The notes: generated from the sequence alone by a model not told the origin. Counted from the first letter of the stretch, positions 7,556 to 16,354 are shown. The stretch is 64,000 nt of DNA from QHCA01 sp038237645 (GCA_038237645.1 JBBRYN010000001.1:1-64000); one strand, 5' to 3'. Numbers and translations are program-made.

Positions 7556-9187
7556 TCAGTCGTCTACGCCGGTCAGCTCACGCTGCTCAGCGGCCGGGCC
7601 AGGCTGCCCGTCGGGCCGGGTCAACTCGGCCCGAGGCTCCTCGATCGGCGTGAAGAATCCACGGATCGCCCGCCCGGCGAGCCCGATCTTGTTGGGCCGT
7701 TTGGGGACCGGCGTCTCCTCGTAGTCGACCTCGACCGGATGGCCGTGTGCGTCGATCTCGCCGAGCGGCTGATGGACTTCGACGAACTCCCCGGAGGGCA
7801 GCCGCACGATGATTCCCGTCTCGATGCCGTGCGCCAGCACCTCACGGTCGTGCTGCTGGAGGCCCAGGCAGAGCCGGTGGGTGAGGTAGTAGGCGATCGG
7901 CGGCAGGAAAATCAGCCCGACGCGTCCGATCCAGGTCATCGCGTTGAGGCTGATGTCGAACTTGAGGGCGATCAGGTCGTTGCCGCCGGAGATCAGCAGC
8001 ACCAGGTAGAAGGCGATCGCCATGGCGCCCAATGCGGTGCGCGTGGGCACGTCGCGGGGCCGCTGCAGCAGGTTGTGCCAGGCCCGGTCCTTGGTGAACT
8101 TCGCCTCCAGGAAGGGATACAGCGCGAGCAGGGTGAACAGAACGCCCGGCAGCACCACCGTGGGCCAGAAGATCGCGGGAAGGGTATGGCCCCATGCCCG
8201 GATCTCCCAGTCCGGCCACAGCCGGGTGGAGCCGTCGAGGAAGCCCACGTACCAGTCGGGCTGCGACCCGGCGCTGACCACCGCCGGGTTGTAGGGCCCG
8301 TACAGCCAGATCGGGTTGATCTGGACGATGCCGCCGAGCAGCGCTATCACCGCGAACACCAGCATGAAGAAGCCGCCGCCCTTGAGGGCGAAGGTCGGGA
8401 ACATGCGCACGCCGACCACGTTGTCCTCGGTGGCGCCGGGCCCGGGGAACTGGGTGTGCTTCTGCCGGACCAGGATCGCCAGGTGGGCGCCGATCAGCGC
8501 CAGCAGGATGCCTGGCACGAGCAGCACGTGCGCGATGTAGAACCGGCCGAGGATGAGCTCACCGGGATACTCCCCGCCGAAGACGGCGAAGCTCAGCCAG
8601 GAGCCGACGACCGGGATCGACAGGATGATCGAGGAGATGATCCGCAGCCCGGTGCCCGAGAGCAGGTCGTCGGGCAGAGAGTAACCGAAGACGCCCTCCA
8701 GGATAGCCAGCAGCAGCAGGGTGACACCGATCAGCCAGTTGACCTCGCGCGGCTTGCGGAACGCGCCGGTGAAGAAGATCCGGAACATGTGCGTCACGAT
8801 CGAGGCCACGAACAGCAGAGCGGCCCAATGGTGGATCTGCCGCATGATGAGGCCGCCGCGGACGTCGAAGGAGATGTCCAGTGTGGACGCATAGGCCTTG
8901 GTCATCGAGATGCCGCGCAGCGGTAGATAGCTGCCCTGGTAGATGACCTCCTGCTGGGAAGGGTTGAAGAACAGCGTGAGGTAAGTGCCGGTGATGAGCA
9001 GGACGATGAACGAGTAGAGCGCGATCTCGCCGATCATGAACGACCAGTGATCGGGGAACACCTTGTTGAAGGTCCGGCGCAGCGGGGTCGCAATGGCCAG
9101 CCGCTCGTCGGCGTTGTCGGCGGCTTCGCCGGCCCGGGCCGCCGCCTTGCCGACGACCCGGTCGGCTGCCCTCTCGACGATCTTCAT
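7556..9187 (-). CDS. qcrB: Cytochrome bc1 complex, cytochrome b subunit
   Basis: A 543-residue polytopic subunit that binds both b hemes and the menaquinol sites. Heme-ligating His residues appear in RQIHHWAALLFVASIVTHMFR and in FYIAHVLLVPGILLALIGAH. The quinol-site PDWY motif (GSQPDWYVGFLDGSTR) replaces the PEWY of other families, as is common in Actinobacteria. The C-terminal ~120-residue extension beyond the last helix is typical of the actinobacterial form. The start ATG overlaps the qcrA stop (ATGA). It is the last gene of ctaE-qcrC-qcrA-qcrB. Confidence 0.96.
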   Translation of the reverse strand: MKIVERAADRVVGKAAARAGEAADNADERLAIATPLRRTFNKVFPDHWSFMIGEIALYSFIVLLITGTYLTLFFNPSQQEVIYQGSYLPLRGISMTKAYASTLDISFDVRGGLIMRQIHHWAALLFVASIVTHMFRIFFTGAFRKPREVNWLIGVTLLLLAILEGVFGYSLPDDLLSGTGLRIISSIILSIPVVGSWLSFAVFGGEYPGELILGRFYIAHVLLVPGILLALIGAHLAILVRQKHTQFPGPGATEDNVVGVRMFPTFALKGGGFFMLVFAVIALLGGIVQINPIWLYGPYNPAVVSAGSQPDWYVGFLDGSTRLWPDWEIRAWGHTLPAIFWPTVVLPGVLFTLLALYPFLEAKFTKDRAWHNLLQRPRDVPTRTALGAMAIAFYLVLLISGGNDLIALKFDISLNAMTWIGRVGLIFLPPIAYYLTHRLCLGLQQHDREVLAHGIETGIIVRLPSGEFVEVHQPLGEIDAHGHPVEVDYEETPVPKRPNKIGLAGRAIRGFFTPIEEPRAELTRPDGQPGPAAEQRELTGVDD

Positions 9188-10212
9188 GGACGCTCCCAGA
9201 ATGCCGGCCCGACGGCTTCGGTGTAGTCGCTCTTCGCTACGAAGTATCCCTGCTCGTCGACGCGGATGGGCAGCTGTGGTAAAGACCGGCTAGCCGGGCC
9301 GAAGATCGGCCGGCAGGAGTCGAGCACGTCGAACTGGGACTGGTGACACGGGCAGAGCAGCCGGTTGGACTGCTGCTCGAACAGGCTCACCGGGCAACCG
9401 GCGTGGGTGCAGATCTTGGAGTAGGCGAAGTAGTCGTCGACGTTGTAGTCCTCTCGGCCCTTACGGATCGCGACGTGCGCGCCCGGCCGCAGCCGGATGA
9501 GCATGGTCGCGGCGTCGGCCGCCGTACTCCCGCCCGGAACGTCGGGGAAGACGGTCTGGATGCTGCCCGGCTTCATGTCGGCCGGCTTGATCGGCGTGCC
9601 GTCGTCGCGAACCAGCCGCACCCCGTTGCGCCACGGTGTCGTGAACAGCTGGCGTCCGGGCCGCTTGAACAGGCCGATCAGGGGGGCGATCGCCATGCCG
9701 GTGAGACCGAGTACGGACATGCCCAGGGCGCCCAGGATGAGCCCGCGGCGGCGCAGACCCGCGCTGGCCCCCGCCTCGCGTACGGTCGCCACGGTGGTCA
9801 CCCGGTCGAACTCGTCGGACCGCCCGTCGTGGCGGTGCTGGATCACCTCCTCCTCCGGCATCAGCCACTTGCCGAATCCGATGACCGCGATGCCGAGGCC
9901 CCCCAGGCCGAGCGCCATGCAGATGCCCAGCAGCGGGGTGAAGAGGAAGTTCGGCCCGTGGTCGCTGACGTAGCGCCACGGCCAGAAGATCGACACCAGG
10001 AGGTAGCCGATGCCGCCGAGCGCGGCCACCATGAGCCAGAATGCGACCCTGCGCTCGGCCCGTCGCTCGAGCTTCGTCCCCGGGACGACGAAGCGCGGCC
10101 GGTAGTGCACGAACTCCACGCCGTCACGGGCCGCCCCCTCGCGGACGAGCTCCAGCAAGTCCTGTTCGGGCGTGTCGCCCGGCAGGCCACCGCTCGGTGG
10201 GCGGTTGGTCAT
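9184..10212 (-). CDS. qcrA: Cytochrome bc1 complex, Rieske iron-sulfur subunit
   Basis: A 342-residue Rieske protein with the three N-terminal helices usual for Actinobacteria (about residues 69-90, 105-127 and 165-187) and a C-terminal [2Fe-2S] domain. The ligands are visible as CTHAGCP and CPCHQSQFD. It moves electrons from menaquinol at QcrB to the diheme cytochrome QcrC. ATG at 10212 is chosen because it overlaps the qcrC stop as ATGA; an in-frame start 18 bases upstream is less likely. Confidence 0.95.
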   Translation of the reverse strand: MTNRPPSGGLPGDTPEQDLLELVREGAARDGVEFVHYRPRFVVPGTKLERRAERRVAFWLMVAALGGIGYLLVSIFWPWRYVSDHGPNFLFTPLLGICMALGLGGLGIAVIGFGKWLMPEEEVIQHRHDGRSDEFDRVTTVATVREAGASAGLRRRGLILGALGMSVLGLTGMAIAPLIGLFKRPGRQLFTTPWRNGVRLVRDDGTPIKPADMKPGSIQTVFPDVPGGSTAADAATMLIRLRPGAHVAIRKGREDYNVDDYFAYSKICTHAGCPVSLFEQQSNRLLCPCHQSQFDVLDSCRPIFGPASRSLPQLPIRVDEQGYFVAKSDYTEAVGPAFWERP

Positions 10213-10997
10213 GCCTTCACCCCGATCCATAACGTGGCGATCAGCACGAGGCCGATTCCCAGCAGCCAGACGACCAGGCCCTCCGGCACCGGGCCGATCC
10301 GGCCGATGGCAAGCCCCCCGGGATCACGCTCGTGCTTGAGCGACTCGACGTAGGCGATGATGTCCTGCTTCTCCTGCGGCGTGAGCTGGTTGTCACCGAA
10401 TACCGGCATGCTCTGCGGGCCGGTGAGCATCGCCTCGTAGACCTGTGTACGGGTCGCCTTCCGCAACGGCGGGGCGTACTTGCCGCTGGACAGCGCGCCG
10501 CCCTCGCCGACGAAGTTGTGACACGACGCGCAGTTGAGCCGGAACAGCCGGCCGCCACGCGCCAGATCCCCGTCGGAGAGCGAGCCGGTCGGGATCTCGG
10601 GACCGCCGCCGATCGACTGGACGTACGCGGCGAGCTGCCTGGCTTGCGCCTCGTCGAACACCGGCGGCTTGCGCGGGATCTGGGCGGCTTGGTAGGGCGC
10701 GGGCATCCGGCCGGTGCTCACCTGGAAGTCCACGGCGGCGGCGCCGACGCCGACGAGGCTCGGCCCGCGCGACGGCACACCCTGCAGGTTGCGGCCGTGA
10801 CAGCTGATGCAGCTCTGGTTGTAGAGCCGCTGGCCCTGTGCGGCGTCGTCGGGCGCGGCTACCGCCGATGTGCCCCCCCGGCCGGGACTGGCCAGTGCGT
10901 AGCCGACGCTGATCAGACCGAGCGCGACGCCGACGACGACCAGCCCGGAGGAACGCCGGAATCGGCCACCCTTGCGGCGGACGGGCCTGTCGGTCAT
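10209..10997 (-). CDS. qcrC: Cytochrome bc1 complex, diheme cytochrome c subunit
   Basis: A 262-residue protein with an N-terminal membrane anchor, two c-type cytochrome domains and a C-terminal helix (about residues 240-258). Heme-binding motifs are CISCH and CASCH; axial Met candidates lie in GRMPAP and QSMPVFG. In the actinobacterial supercomplex this subunit passes electrons straight to CuA of CtaC, with no soluble cytochrome c. ATG at 10997 has a GAGGG site at good spacing; ATG at 11003 is too close to it. It is 14 bases after ctaE. Confidence 0.95.
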   Translation of the reverse strand: MTDRPVRRKGGRFRRSSGLVVVGVALGLISVGYALASPGRGGTSAVAAPDDAAQGQRLYNQSCISCHGRNLQGVPSRGPSLVGVGAAAVDFQVSTGRMPAPYQAAQIPRKPPVFDEAQARQLAAYVQSIGGGPEIPTGSLSDGDLARGGRLFRLNCASCHNFVGEGGALSSGKYAPPLRKATRTQVYEAMLTGPQSMPVFGDNQLTPQEKQDIIAYVESLKHERDPGGLAIGRIGPVPEGLVVWLLGIGLVLIATLWIGVKA

Positions 10998-11011
10998 GGG
11001 CATCCCTCGAC

Positions 11012-11620
11012 TCAGCGGAGCACGTAGATGGTGAGGTAGAGGCCGATCCACACGACGTCGACGAAGTGCCAGTAATACGAGACGACGATGGCGCTGGTGG
11101 CCTGTGCCGGAGTGAAGCGGCCGAGACCGGACCGGATCAGCAGGAAGATGAAGGCGATCAGGCCGCCGGAGACGTGCATCGCGTGGAAGCCGGTGGTGAT
11201 GTAGAACACCGAGCCGTAACCGCCGGAGGAGATCGTGGTGCCTTCGCGGATGAGGTTGGAGTATTCGTAGGTCTGGCCGAGCACGAAGGCGAGGCCCATG
11301 AAGAAGGTGAGGGTGAACCACCGGCGCAGCGCGTAGACGTTGCCGCGCTCCGCAGCGAAGACACCCAGCTGGCAGGTGATCGACGACGCCAGCAGCACGG
11401 TGGTGTTGGCGGTGGCGAACCAGAAGTTGAGATGGGTGCTCTCGGGCGGCCAGGGTCCCTCGGTGGTCGCCCGGATGTTGAAGTACATCGCGAACAGGCC
11501 GGCGAAGAACATCAGCTCCGAGGAGAGCCAGACGATGGTGCCGACACTGACCATGTTGGGCCGGGTCATGGAGTGGATCTGGCTCTTGTCGAACGCCGTG
11601 ATCCCGGGGGCCGTCGTCAC
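11012..11620 (-). CDS. ctaE: Cytochrome c oxidase subunit III
   Basis: A 202-residue, five-helix subunit III of the aa3 oxidase. Typical motifs are MVSVGTIVWLSSELMFFAGLF in the first helix and the C-terminal SYYWHFVDVVWIGLYLTIYV. It is first in the minus-strand operon ctaE-qcrC-qcrA-qcrB, the order found across Actinobacteria, and divergent from the ctaG-like gene with 76 bases between them that should hold both promoters. GTG at 11620 is the start. Confidence 0.95.
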   Translation of the reverse strand: MTTAPGITAFDKSQIHSMTRPNMVSVGTIVWLSSELMFFAGLFAMYFNIRATTEGPWPPESTHLNFWFATANTTVLLASSITCQLGVFAAERGNVYALRRWFTLTFFMGLAFVLGQTYEYSNLIREGTTISSGGYGSVFYITTGFHAMHVSGGLIAFIFLLIRSGLGRFTPAQATSAIVVSYYWHFVDVVWIGLYLTIYVLR

Positions 11621-11696
11621 CGGATCATTATGGGCATAGGCAGCTCCGCCGCTGGGGTCGGGTCGGCCTCCCGGGCGCGCCGCCTACGCTGGCGGC

Positions 11697-12599
11697 GTGA
11701 CGGGGATGTCGCTCGCCGACGCGATGGGACCGGCCTTTACCCCGGTACGGCTGGTCACCGCGACCTCCCTCGTGCAGTGGCCGGCCCTGATCCTCCTCGC
11801 GGCCGCGGCGACGTACCTCTACGGCGTCGGCCGGTTGCGCCGCCGGGGTGCCCGCTGGCCGGCGCTGCGCACGGTGAGCTTCCTGGCCGGCGGGCTCGGT
11901 GCCGTCGCGGTCGCCACCCTGTCGGGCCTCGCCGCATACGACCACACGTTGTTCTCCGCGCACATGGTCCAGCACATGATCCTGATCATGGTCGCGCCGA
12001 TCTTCCTTGCCCTGGGCGCGCCGGTCACCCTCGCCCTCCGCACGCTGTCGCCACGGCCCCGCCGCGTGCTGCTTGCCATGCTGCACAGCCGGGTGGCGGC
12101 CGTGCTGACCTTTCCACTGGTCGGCTTCGCGCTGTTCACCCTCAGCTCGTACGCGCTGTATTTCACCGGATGGTACGAGGCGAGCCTGCGCAACGACCTG
12201 CTGCACCAACTGATCCACGTGCATTTCCTGACGGTCGGCTGCCTGTTCTTCTGGCCGCTGATCGGCCTCGACCCGGTGCCCGGCAGAGTGGCGTACCCGT
12301 TCCGCGCCCTGCTGATGTTCGCCTCCCTGCCCTTCCACGCCATCCTCGGGCTGACCATCATGCAGTCCCGGCAGCTGATCGCCGGCCACTACTACGCGGT
12401 GGCGGCCCCGCAGATCGATCACCTGGCCGACCAAGCTGTGGGCGGCGGATTGCTGTGGGCCTCCGGTGACCTGGTGGCTGTGCTGATGCTCGGCGTGCTG
12501 GTGGCCCAGTGGATGCGCGCCTCCGAACGCGAAGCGCGGCGGGAGGATCGCCGGCTCGATCGGCTGGAGGCGCAGCAGGCCGCTTCGGTGGACCCGTGA
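11697..12599 (+). CDS. CtaG-like cytochrome c oxidase assembly protein
   Basis: A 300-residue integral membrane protein of the caa3-type CtaG family, predicted to help build the copper sites of cytochrome oxidase. Seven or so hydrophobic helices are visible. Conserved His residues lie at the helix ends (YDHTLFSAHMVQHMILIM, HQLIHVHF, GHYYAV), as expected for copper handling. GTG at 11697 gives a compact start. It is divergent from ctaE, consistent with the role, and ends before a strong terminator. Confidence 0.87.
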   Translation: MTGMSLADAMGPAFTPVRLVTATSLVQWPALILLAAAATYLYGVGRLRRRGARWPALRTVSFLAGGLGAVAVATLSGLAAYDHTLFSAHMVQHMILIMVAPIFLALGAPVTLALRTLSPRPRRVLLAMLHSRVAAVLTFPLVGFALFTLSSYALYFTGWYEASLRNDLLHQLIHVHFLTVGCLFFWPLIGLDPVPGRVAYPFRALLMFASLPFHAILGLTIMQSRQLIAGHYYAVAAPQIDHLADQAVGGGLLWASGDLVAVLMLGVLVAQWMRASEREARREDRRLDRLEAQQAASVDP

Positions 12600-12645
12600 G
12601 TCGTCCGCGACCCGTGTCCTTACGCCGCTTCCCGCGTTAGTCCAG

Positions 12646-12693
12646 ATCGGAGGCCCGCGTCCCGGAGGGGGGACGGGGGCCTCCGATTTTCTT
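12646..12693 (+). terminator. Rho-independent terminator after the ctaG-like gene
   Basis: The arm ATCGGAGGCCCGCGTCCC pairs with GGGACGGGGGCCTCCGAT across a short G-rich loop, with one or two mismatches, and is followed by TTTTCTT. It sits 47 bases past the stop of the CtaG-like gene and ends that transcription unit. Confidence 0.85.
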
Positions 12694-12773
12694 GGCCACG
12701 ATCTGCTGTCCGGCGCGCGGCGATAGCATTCGCCCATCAGTTCCGTTCCCTCATCTGATCCGGAGCCGCCGCG

Positions 12774-13190
12774 ATGAGCAGCTCGACCCAGGGCTGGACC
12801 GTGCTCGTCTACAGCCAGGATCACCAGGTCCGCGAGCGTATCAGGACGACCGTCGGGCGGCGTCCGGCCGGAGACGTCGGCCGGATCGAGTACGTCGAAG
12901 CCGCCACGCAGGAGAAGGTCGTCGCCCTGGTCGACGCCGGCGGCATAGATCTGTGCATTCTCGACGGTGAGGCCTGGCCGGCCGGCGGGCTCGGCATCTG
13001 CCGCCAGCTCAAGCACGAGATCACCGACTGCCCGCTGATGCTGGTGATCGTGGGCCGGCAGGCCGATCGATGGCTCGCCTCGTGGTCACAGTGCGACGCG
13101 GTCCTCGTGCATCCGCTCGACCCGGTGGACGCCGCTCAGGCCGTGGCGGTCCTTTTGCGCACGGCCACCCGCCAGCCGGCGGGCCAGTAG
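12774..13190 (+). CDS. Stand-alone degenerate response-regulator receiver protein
   Basis: A 138-residue protein made only of a CheY-like fold, with no output domain. The predicted phospho-acceptor position is the Asp in DLCILDGEAW. Other key residues are changed: the N-terminal acidic pair is VYSQD, the switch Thr/Ser after beta-4 is Gly (LVIVGRQAD), and the conserved Lys before cis-Pro is His (VLVHPLDP). It is therefore likely a pseudo-receiver that signals without standard phosphorylation. It lies 8 bases upstream of trpD, as in other actinobacteria, and probably shares its transcript. The partner is unknown. Confidence 0.75.
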   Translation: MSSSTQGWTVLVYSQDHQVRERIRTTVGRRPAGDVGRIEYVEAATQEKVVALVDAGGIDLCILDGEAWPAGGLGICRQLKHEITDCPLMLVIVGRQADRWLASWSQCDAVLVHPLDPVDAAQAVAVLLRTATRQPAGQ

Positions 13191-13197
13191 TGTCCCG

Positions 13198-14235
13198 GTG
13201 AGCTGGCCGGCGCTGCTCTCGGCGTTGCTCGGCGGCGCCTCGCTCACCGCGGAGGACACCGCCTGGGCGATGAGCGAGATCATGGCGGGTCAGGCGACGT
13301 CGGCCCAGATCGCCGGCTTCGCTGTCGCCTTGCGGGCAAAGGGCGAGACTCCCGAAGAGGTGGCCGGTCTGGTTCGCGTGATGCTCGCCAACTGCACCCC
13401 GCTGGACGTGCCGATGCGCACTGTGGACACCTGCGGCAGCGGCGGCGACCGGGCGCGCACCGTCAACATCTCGACCATGGCGGCGTTGGTGACCGCAGGT
13501 GCGGGCGTGCCCGTGGTCAAGCACGGCAACCGGGCGGCCTCCTCCGCCTGCGGCTCGGCTGACCTGCTCGAGGAGCTCGGCGTCGTGGTCGACCTGCCTG
13601 CGGCCGGGGTGTCGCGCTGCGTCGTCGAGGTGGGTATCGGCTTCTGCTTCGCCCCGGTGTTTCATCCCGCTTTCCGGCACACGTCCGTGGCGCGGCGCGA
13701 GCTGGGTGTGCCGACGGTGTTCAACTTCCTCGGCCCGCTGGCCAACCCCGCGCGGCCGGCCGCTCAGGCGGTCGGGGTGTCCGACCCGCAGATGGCGCCG
13801 GTCGTCGCCGGCGTGCTGGCCGACCGGGGCGCATCCGCACTGGTCTTCCGCGGTGAGGACGGGCTCGACGAGCTGACCACCACGGCCGCCAACCGGGTCT
13901 GGGCGGTGCATGCCGGCGGGGTGGCCGAGTCGGTGTTCGACGCGGCTGACCTCGGCCTGGCCCGGTCGTCCGTCGAGGACCTCCGCGGCGGCGATGCGGC
14001 CGACAACGCCGCCGCCGCGCGGATGGTGCTCGGCGGCGTCACCGGCCCGGTACGCGATGCGGTGCTGCTCAACGCCGCCGCGGCCATCGCCGCCTTCGAC
14101 GGCTTGAGCGGGCCGGTGCCGCAGATACTCGCTGTTGCCCTGCCCAGGGCGGTGGAGTCGGTCGACAGCGGAGCGGCTGCCGCGCTCCTCGACCGGTGGG
14201 TCGCCACCTCGGCCGCCGCCCGCCCCCCGTCCTGA
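13198..14235 (+). CDS. trpD: Anthranilate phosphoribosyltransferase
   Basis: A 345-residue enzyme of tryptophan synthesis that joins anthranilate with PRPP to give phosphoribosyl-anthranilate. The glycine-rich PRPP loop is seen as TCGSGGDRARTVNIST, and the second signature as VKHGNRAASSACGSADLLEE. The anthranilate channel region HPAFRHTSVARRELGVPTVF and the metal-binding GEDGLDELT are also present. GTG at 13198 lies 7 bases after the receiver gene. It is isolated from other trp genes, as in mycobacteria. Confidence 0.95.
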   Translation: MSWPALLSALLGGASLTAEDTAWAMSEIMAGQATSAQIAGFAVALRAKGETPEEVAGLVRVMLANCTPLDVPMRTVDTCGSGGDRARTVNISTMAALVTAGAGVPVVKHGNRAASSACGSADLLEELGVVVDLPAAGVSRCVVEVGIGFCFAPVFHPAFRHTSVARRELGVPTVFNFLGPLANPARPAAQAVGVSDPQMAPVVAGVLADRGASALVFRGEDGLDELTTTAANRVWAVHAGGVAESVFDAADLGLARSSVEDLRGGDAADNAAAARMVLGGVTGPVRDAVLLNAAAAIAAFDGLSGPVPQILAVALPRAVESVDSGAAAALLDRWVATSAAARPPS

Positions 14236-14273
14236 CCACCGCGGACCACCCGGCAGGTTCCGGGGGGCGACCC

Positions 14274-14336
14274 GACAAGTTCCGGGAAAACGTCGGCTCA
14301 ACGGCCCTGGAAGCGACGTTTTTCCCCGGACTTGCC
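14274..14336. repeat. Long imperfect inverted repeat downstream of trpD
   Basis: GACAAGTTCCGGGAAAACGTCG (14274-14295) pairs with CGACGTTTTTCCCCGGACTTGCC (14314-14336) with two mismatches or bulges, leaving an 18-base loop. A further GGCAGGTTCCGGGG word at 14252 repeats the first arm. The element separates convergent trpD and the truncated Lrp gene. It may be a two-way terminator or the scar of a small mobile repeat. Confidence 0.6.
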
Positions 14337-14522
14337 ACGTGGTGGGGGTGTGCGGGATTCCTGAACTGCCGGTTGGCCGCCGGCCGAGGGCCCGGGCCTT
14401 GGTGGTGTCGAGGACCACGCGACGGAGTAGACCTCGCTCACTCCTTCGACGTCGGCGAGTGTCTGGGCAACCTCCGGGATGCTGTCGGTCGCGACATTGA
14501 TCATCACGATCGCTGTGATCAT
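14298..14522 (-). pseudogene. Truncated Lrp/AsnC ligand-binding-domain gene
   Basis: ATG at 14522 overlaps the TGA of the upstream nuclease gene (ATGA), so it was or is translationally coupled. The first 34 residues (MITAIVMINVATDSIPEVAQ, then LADVEGVSEVYSV) match the start of the actinobacterial stand-alone Lrp/AsnC RAM-domain proteins, which are normally about 75-95 residues and continue TGDWDLVA. From residue 35 the frame reads unrelated Pro/Arg-rich sequence (AWSSTPPRPGPSAGG) through the inverted repeat. The effector-binding core is lost, so the protein is probably non-functional. A deletion or insertion scar is the simplest cause. Confidence 0.7.
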
Positions 14523-16267
14523 CTTGGGCTACCCCTGGTCGACGCCGACGGTGTCGATGTTGGCGGCGCCGCCGCCAGCCACTCGTGCAGCCGCGCCGCG
14601 CCGCGGGCGGGGGAGCACCAGCAGCCGTCGATCTGGACGATTCGCGTCTCCGGCTGGTCCAGCCAGCGCAGCACGCATTCCGTCTCCTCCGCAGTCGCGC
14701 ACGGCGCCGGACCGGGCTCGAGGGTCACCGTCTCGGCGGTCGCCCGGAGCGCGTCGACATAGGGCCACGGGCCGGCACCGCGCGGCACGCTCCCGGCGGC
14801 GGCCAGCCGGCCGTGCCGCACGAGCGCCAGGTCCCATCCGCCCGTCGCCGACCTGCGGGCGGCGGTGAGCTCGGCGACGCCGGTGAAGGAGCGCAATCGC
14901 TGCAACCGGATGCACATGCGCAGGAGGGTGGCCAGCCGGTTGCGCACCGCTATCGCTTCCTCGAACCGCTCGCCCGCCGACAGCCGGGCGATGCGGGCGA
15001 GCAGCGGGGTGACCACGGCTGCCGGGTCGCCGTCGACGGCCGCCACGAAGGCCTGCGCGTGGACGGCATACTGCTCGACGGATTCGCTGTGCTCGCACGG
15101 CGCCCCGCACCGGCCCATCTCGGCGAGCGCGCAGGCTCGGGACGGCGACCGCACGGACAGCCGCTTCGTGCACTGGCGAAGCGGGACGGCGTCGTGCACG
15201 GCCCGCATCGCCTGCTCCGCGGCCGACCGGGACCCGAACGGCCCCAGGTAGCTGGCACCATCGGGTCGAACGGCCCGCACCATCGACAACCGGGGATAGG
15301 CCTCGACGGTGAGCTTGAGGTAGACCGTGCGCTCGGGAAACTTCGACCGGCGGTTGTAGCGCGGCTTGTGCTCGGCGATGAGCCGCAACTCGCGGACCTC
15401 GGCCTCGAGCACGTGCGCGCACACCAGGGCGTCGACCCGCTCGGCCAGGCCCACCATCTCCCGCATCCGCGAGCGGGTCTCGCCGGAGACGAAGTAGTTG
15501 CGCACCCGCGATCGCAGATCCTTGCTCTTGCCGACGTAGAGCGGGCGGCCCTGCGCATCCCGGAAGACGTAGCAGCCCGGGGCGTGCGGGAGCGCATCGG
15601 CGAGGTGCCGCTTGCGCCGCTGGGCCGGACTCACCTGGCAGGTGAAGGTCTGCAGCTCGTCGAGCGACTGCACACCGAGATTGCCGACTCGTCCGAGCAG
15701 GCCGTGCAGCACGTCGACGGTGGCCCGCGCGTCGGCCAGCGCACGGTGGCAGGGCTGGGTGCCGGCCCGGAAAAGCCGGGCGAGGCTGGCCAGCTTGCAG
15801 TCGGGCGACTCGTCCCGGCTCAGCACGCGGCGGGCCAGCACCGCGGTGTCCAGGTGCCGCCAGCCCGGCCACGGCAGGCCCAGTGCCGCGCAGCCGGCGC
15901 GGAGGAAGCCCAGGTCGAAGGGCGCGTTGTGGGCGACCAGCACGCTGGCACGGGCGAATTCCAGGAACGCCGGCAGCGCCGCACTGATCGTCGGCGCGGT
16001 TGCCACCATGACGTCGGTGATGCCGGTGAGCACGGCGATGAAGGGCGGGATGCCACGGCACGGGTTGACCAGGGTCTGGAATTCCCCGACGACCTCGCCG
16101 CCGCGCACCTTGACCGCGCCGATCTCGGTGATCGCGCTGTCGGCCGGCGAACCCCCGGTGGTCTCGAGGTCGACGACCACGAAGGTCACCTCGCGCAGCG
16201 GCTCCCCGAGCTCGTCGAAGCTCGCCTGCACATAGCGTGCGACTGGGCGGGGGGCCGGTGGAGCCAT
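14519..16267 (-). CDS. DEDDh exonuclease fused to a UvrC-like GIY-YIG nuclease
   Basis: A protein of about 582 residues (Rv2191-like). Residues ~25-195 are a DnaQ-type 3'-5' exonuclease with DLETTG, VAHNAPFDLGFL and HRALADARAT supplying the DEDDh residues. Residues ~225-320 are a GIY-YIG domain as in UvrC and Cho: GCYVFRDAQGRPLYVGKSKD, LRSRVRNYF and the metal-site Glu in RELRLIAEHKPRYN. The remaining part contains a Cys-rich segment (CALAEMGRCGAPCEH) and a UvrB-binding-like helical region. It is likely a DNA repair nuclease that nicks and trims damaged DNA; substrate is inferred. ATG at 16267 is provisional; an in-frame TTG lies 30 bases upstream. Confidence 0.88.
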   Translation of the reverse strand: MAPPAPRPVARYVQASFDELGEPLREVTFVVVDLETTGGSPADSAITEIGAVKVRGGEVVGEFQTLVNPCRGIPPFIAVLTGITDVMVATAPTISAALPAFLEFARASVLVAHNAPFDLGFLRAGCAALGLPWPGWRHLDTAVLARRVLSRDESPDCKLASLARLFRAGTQPCHRALADARATVDVLHGLLGRVGNLGVQSLDELQTFTCQVSPAQRRKRHLADALPHAPGCYVFRDAQGRPLYVGKSKDLRSRVRNYFVSGETRSRMREMVGLAERVDALVCAHVLEAEVRELRLIAEHKPRYNRRSKFPERTVYLKLTVEAYPRLSMVRAVRPDGASYLGPFGSRSAAEQAMRAVHDAVPLRQCTKRLSVRSPSRACALAEMGRCGAPCEHSESVEQYAVHAQAFVAAVDGDPAAVVTPLLARIARLSAGERFEEAIAVRNRLATLLRMCIRLQRLRSFTGVAELTAARRSATGGWDLALVRHGRLAAAGSVPRGAGPWPYVDALRATAETVTLEPGPAPCATAEETECVLRWLDQPETRIVQIDGCWCSPARGAARLHEWLAAAPPTSTPSASTRGSPR

Positions 16268-16354
16268 GCCGCGGACGCTAGGTGCGCCCTCCGACAAAAC
16301 CGGGGGAGGTGCTCAAAGCAGGGAGGTGCTCAGTGGCTCTGAAACACTGGGTGG

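Noticed and set aside
7445..8926. Long open frame on the plus strand opposite qcrB
   Set aside because: It is the mirror of a well-identified gene; high GC makes long antisense frames common, and the translation is rich in Gln, Asp and Arg without domains.
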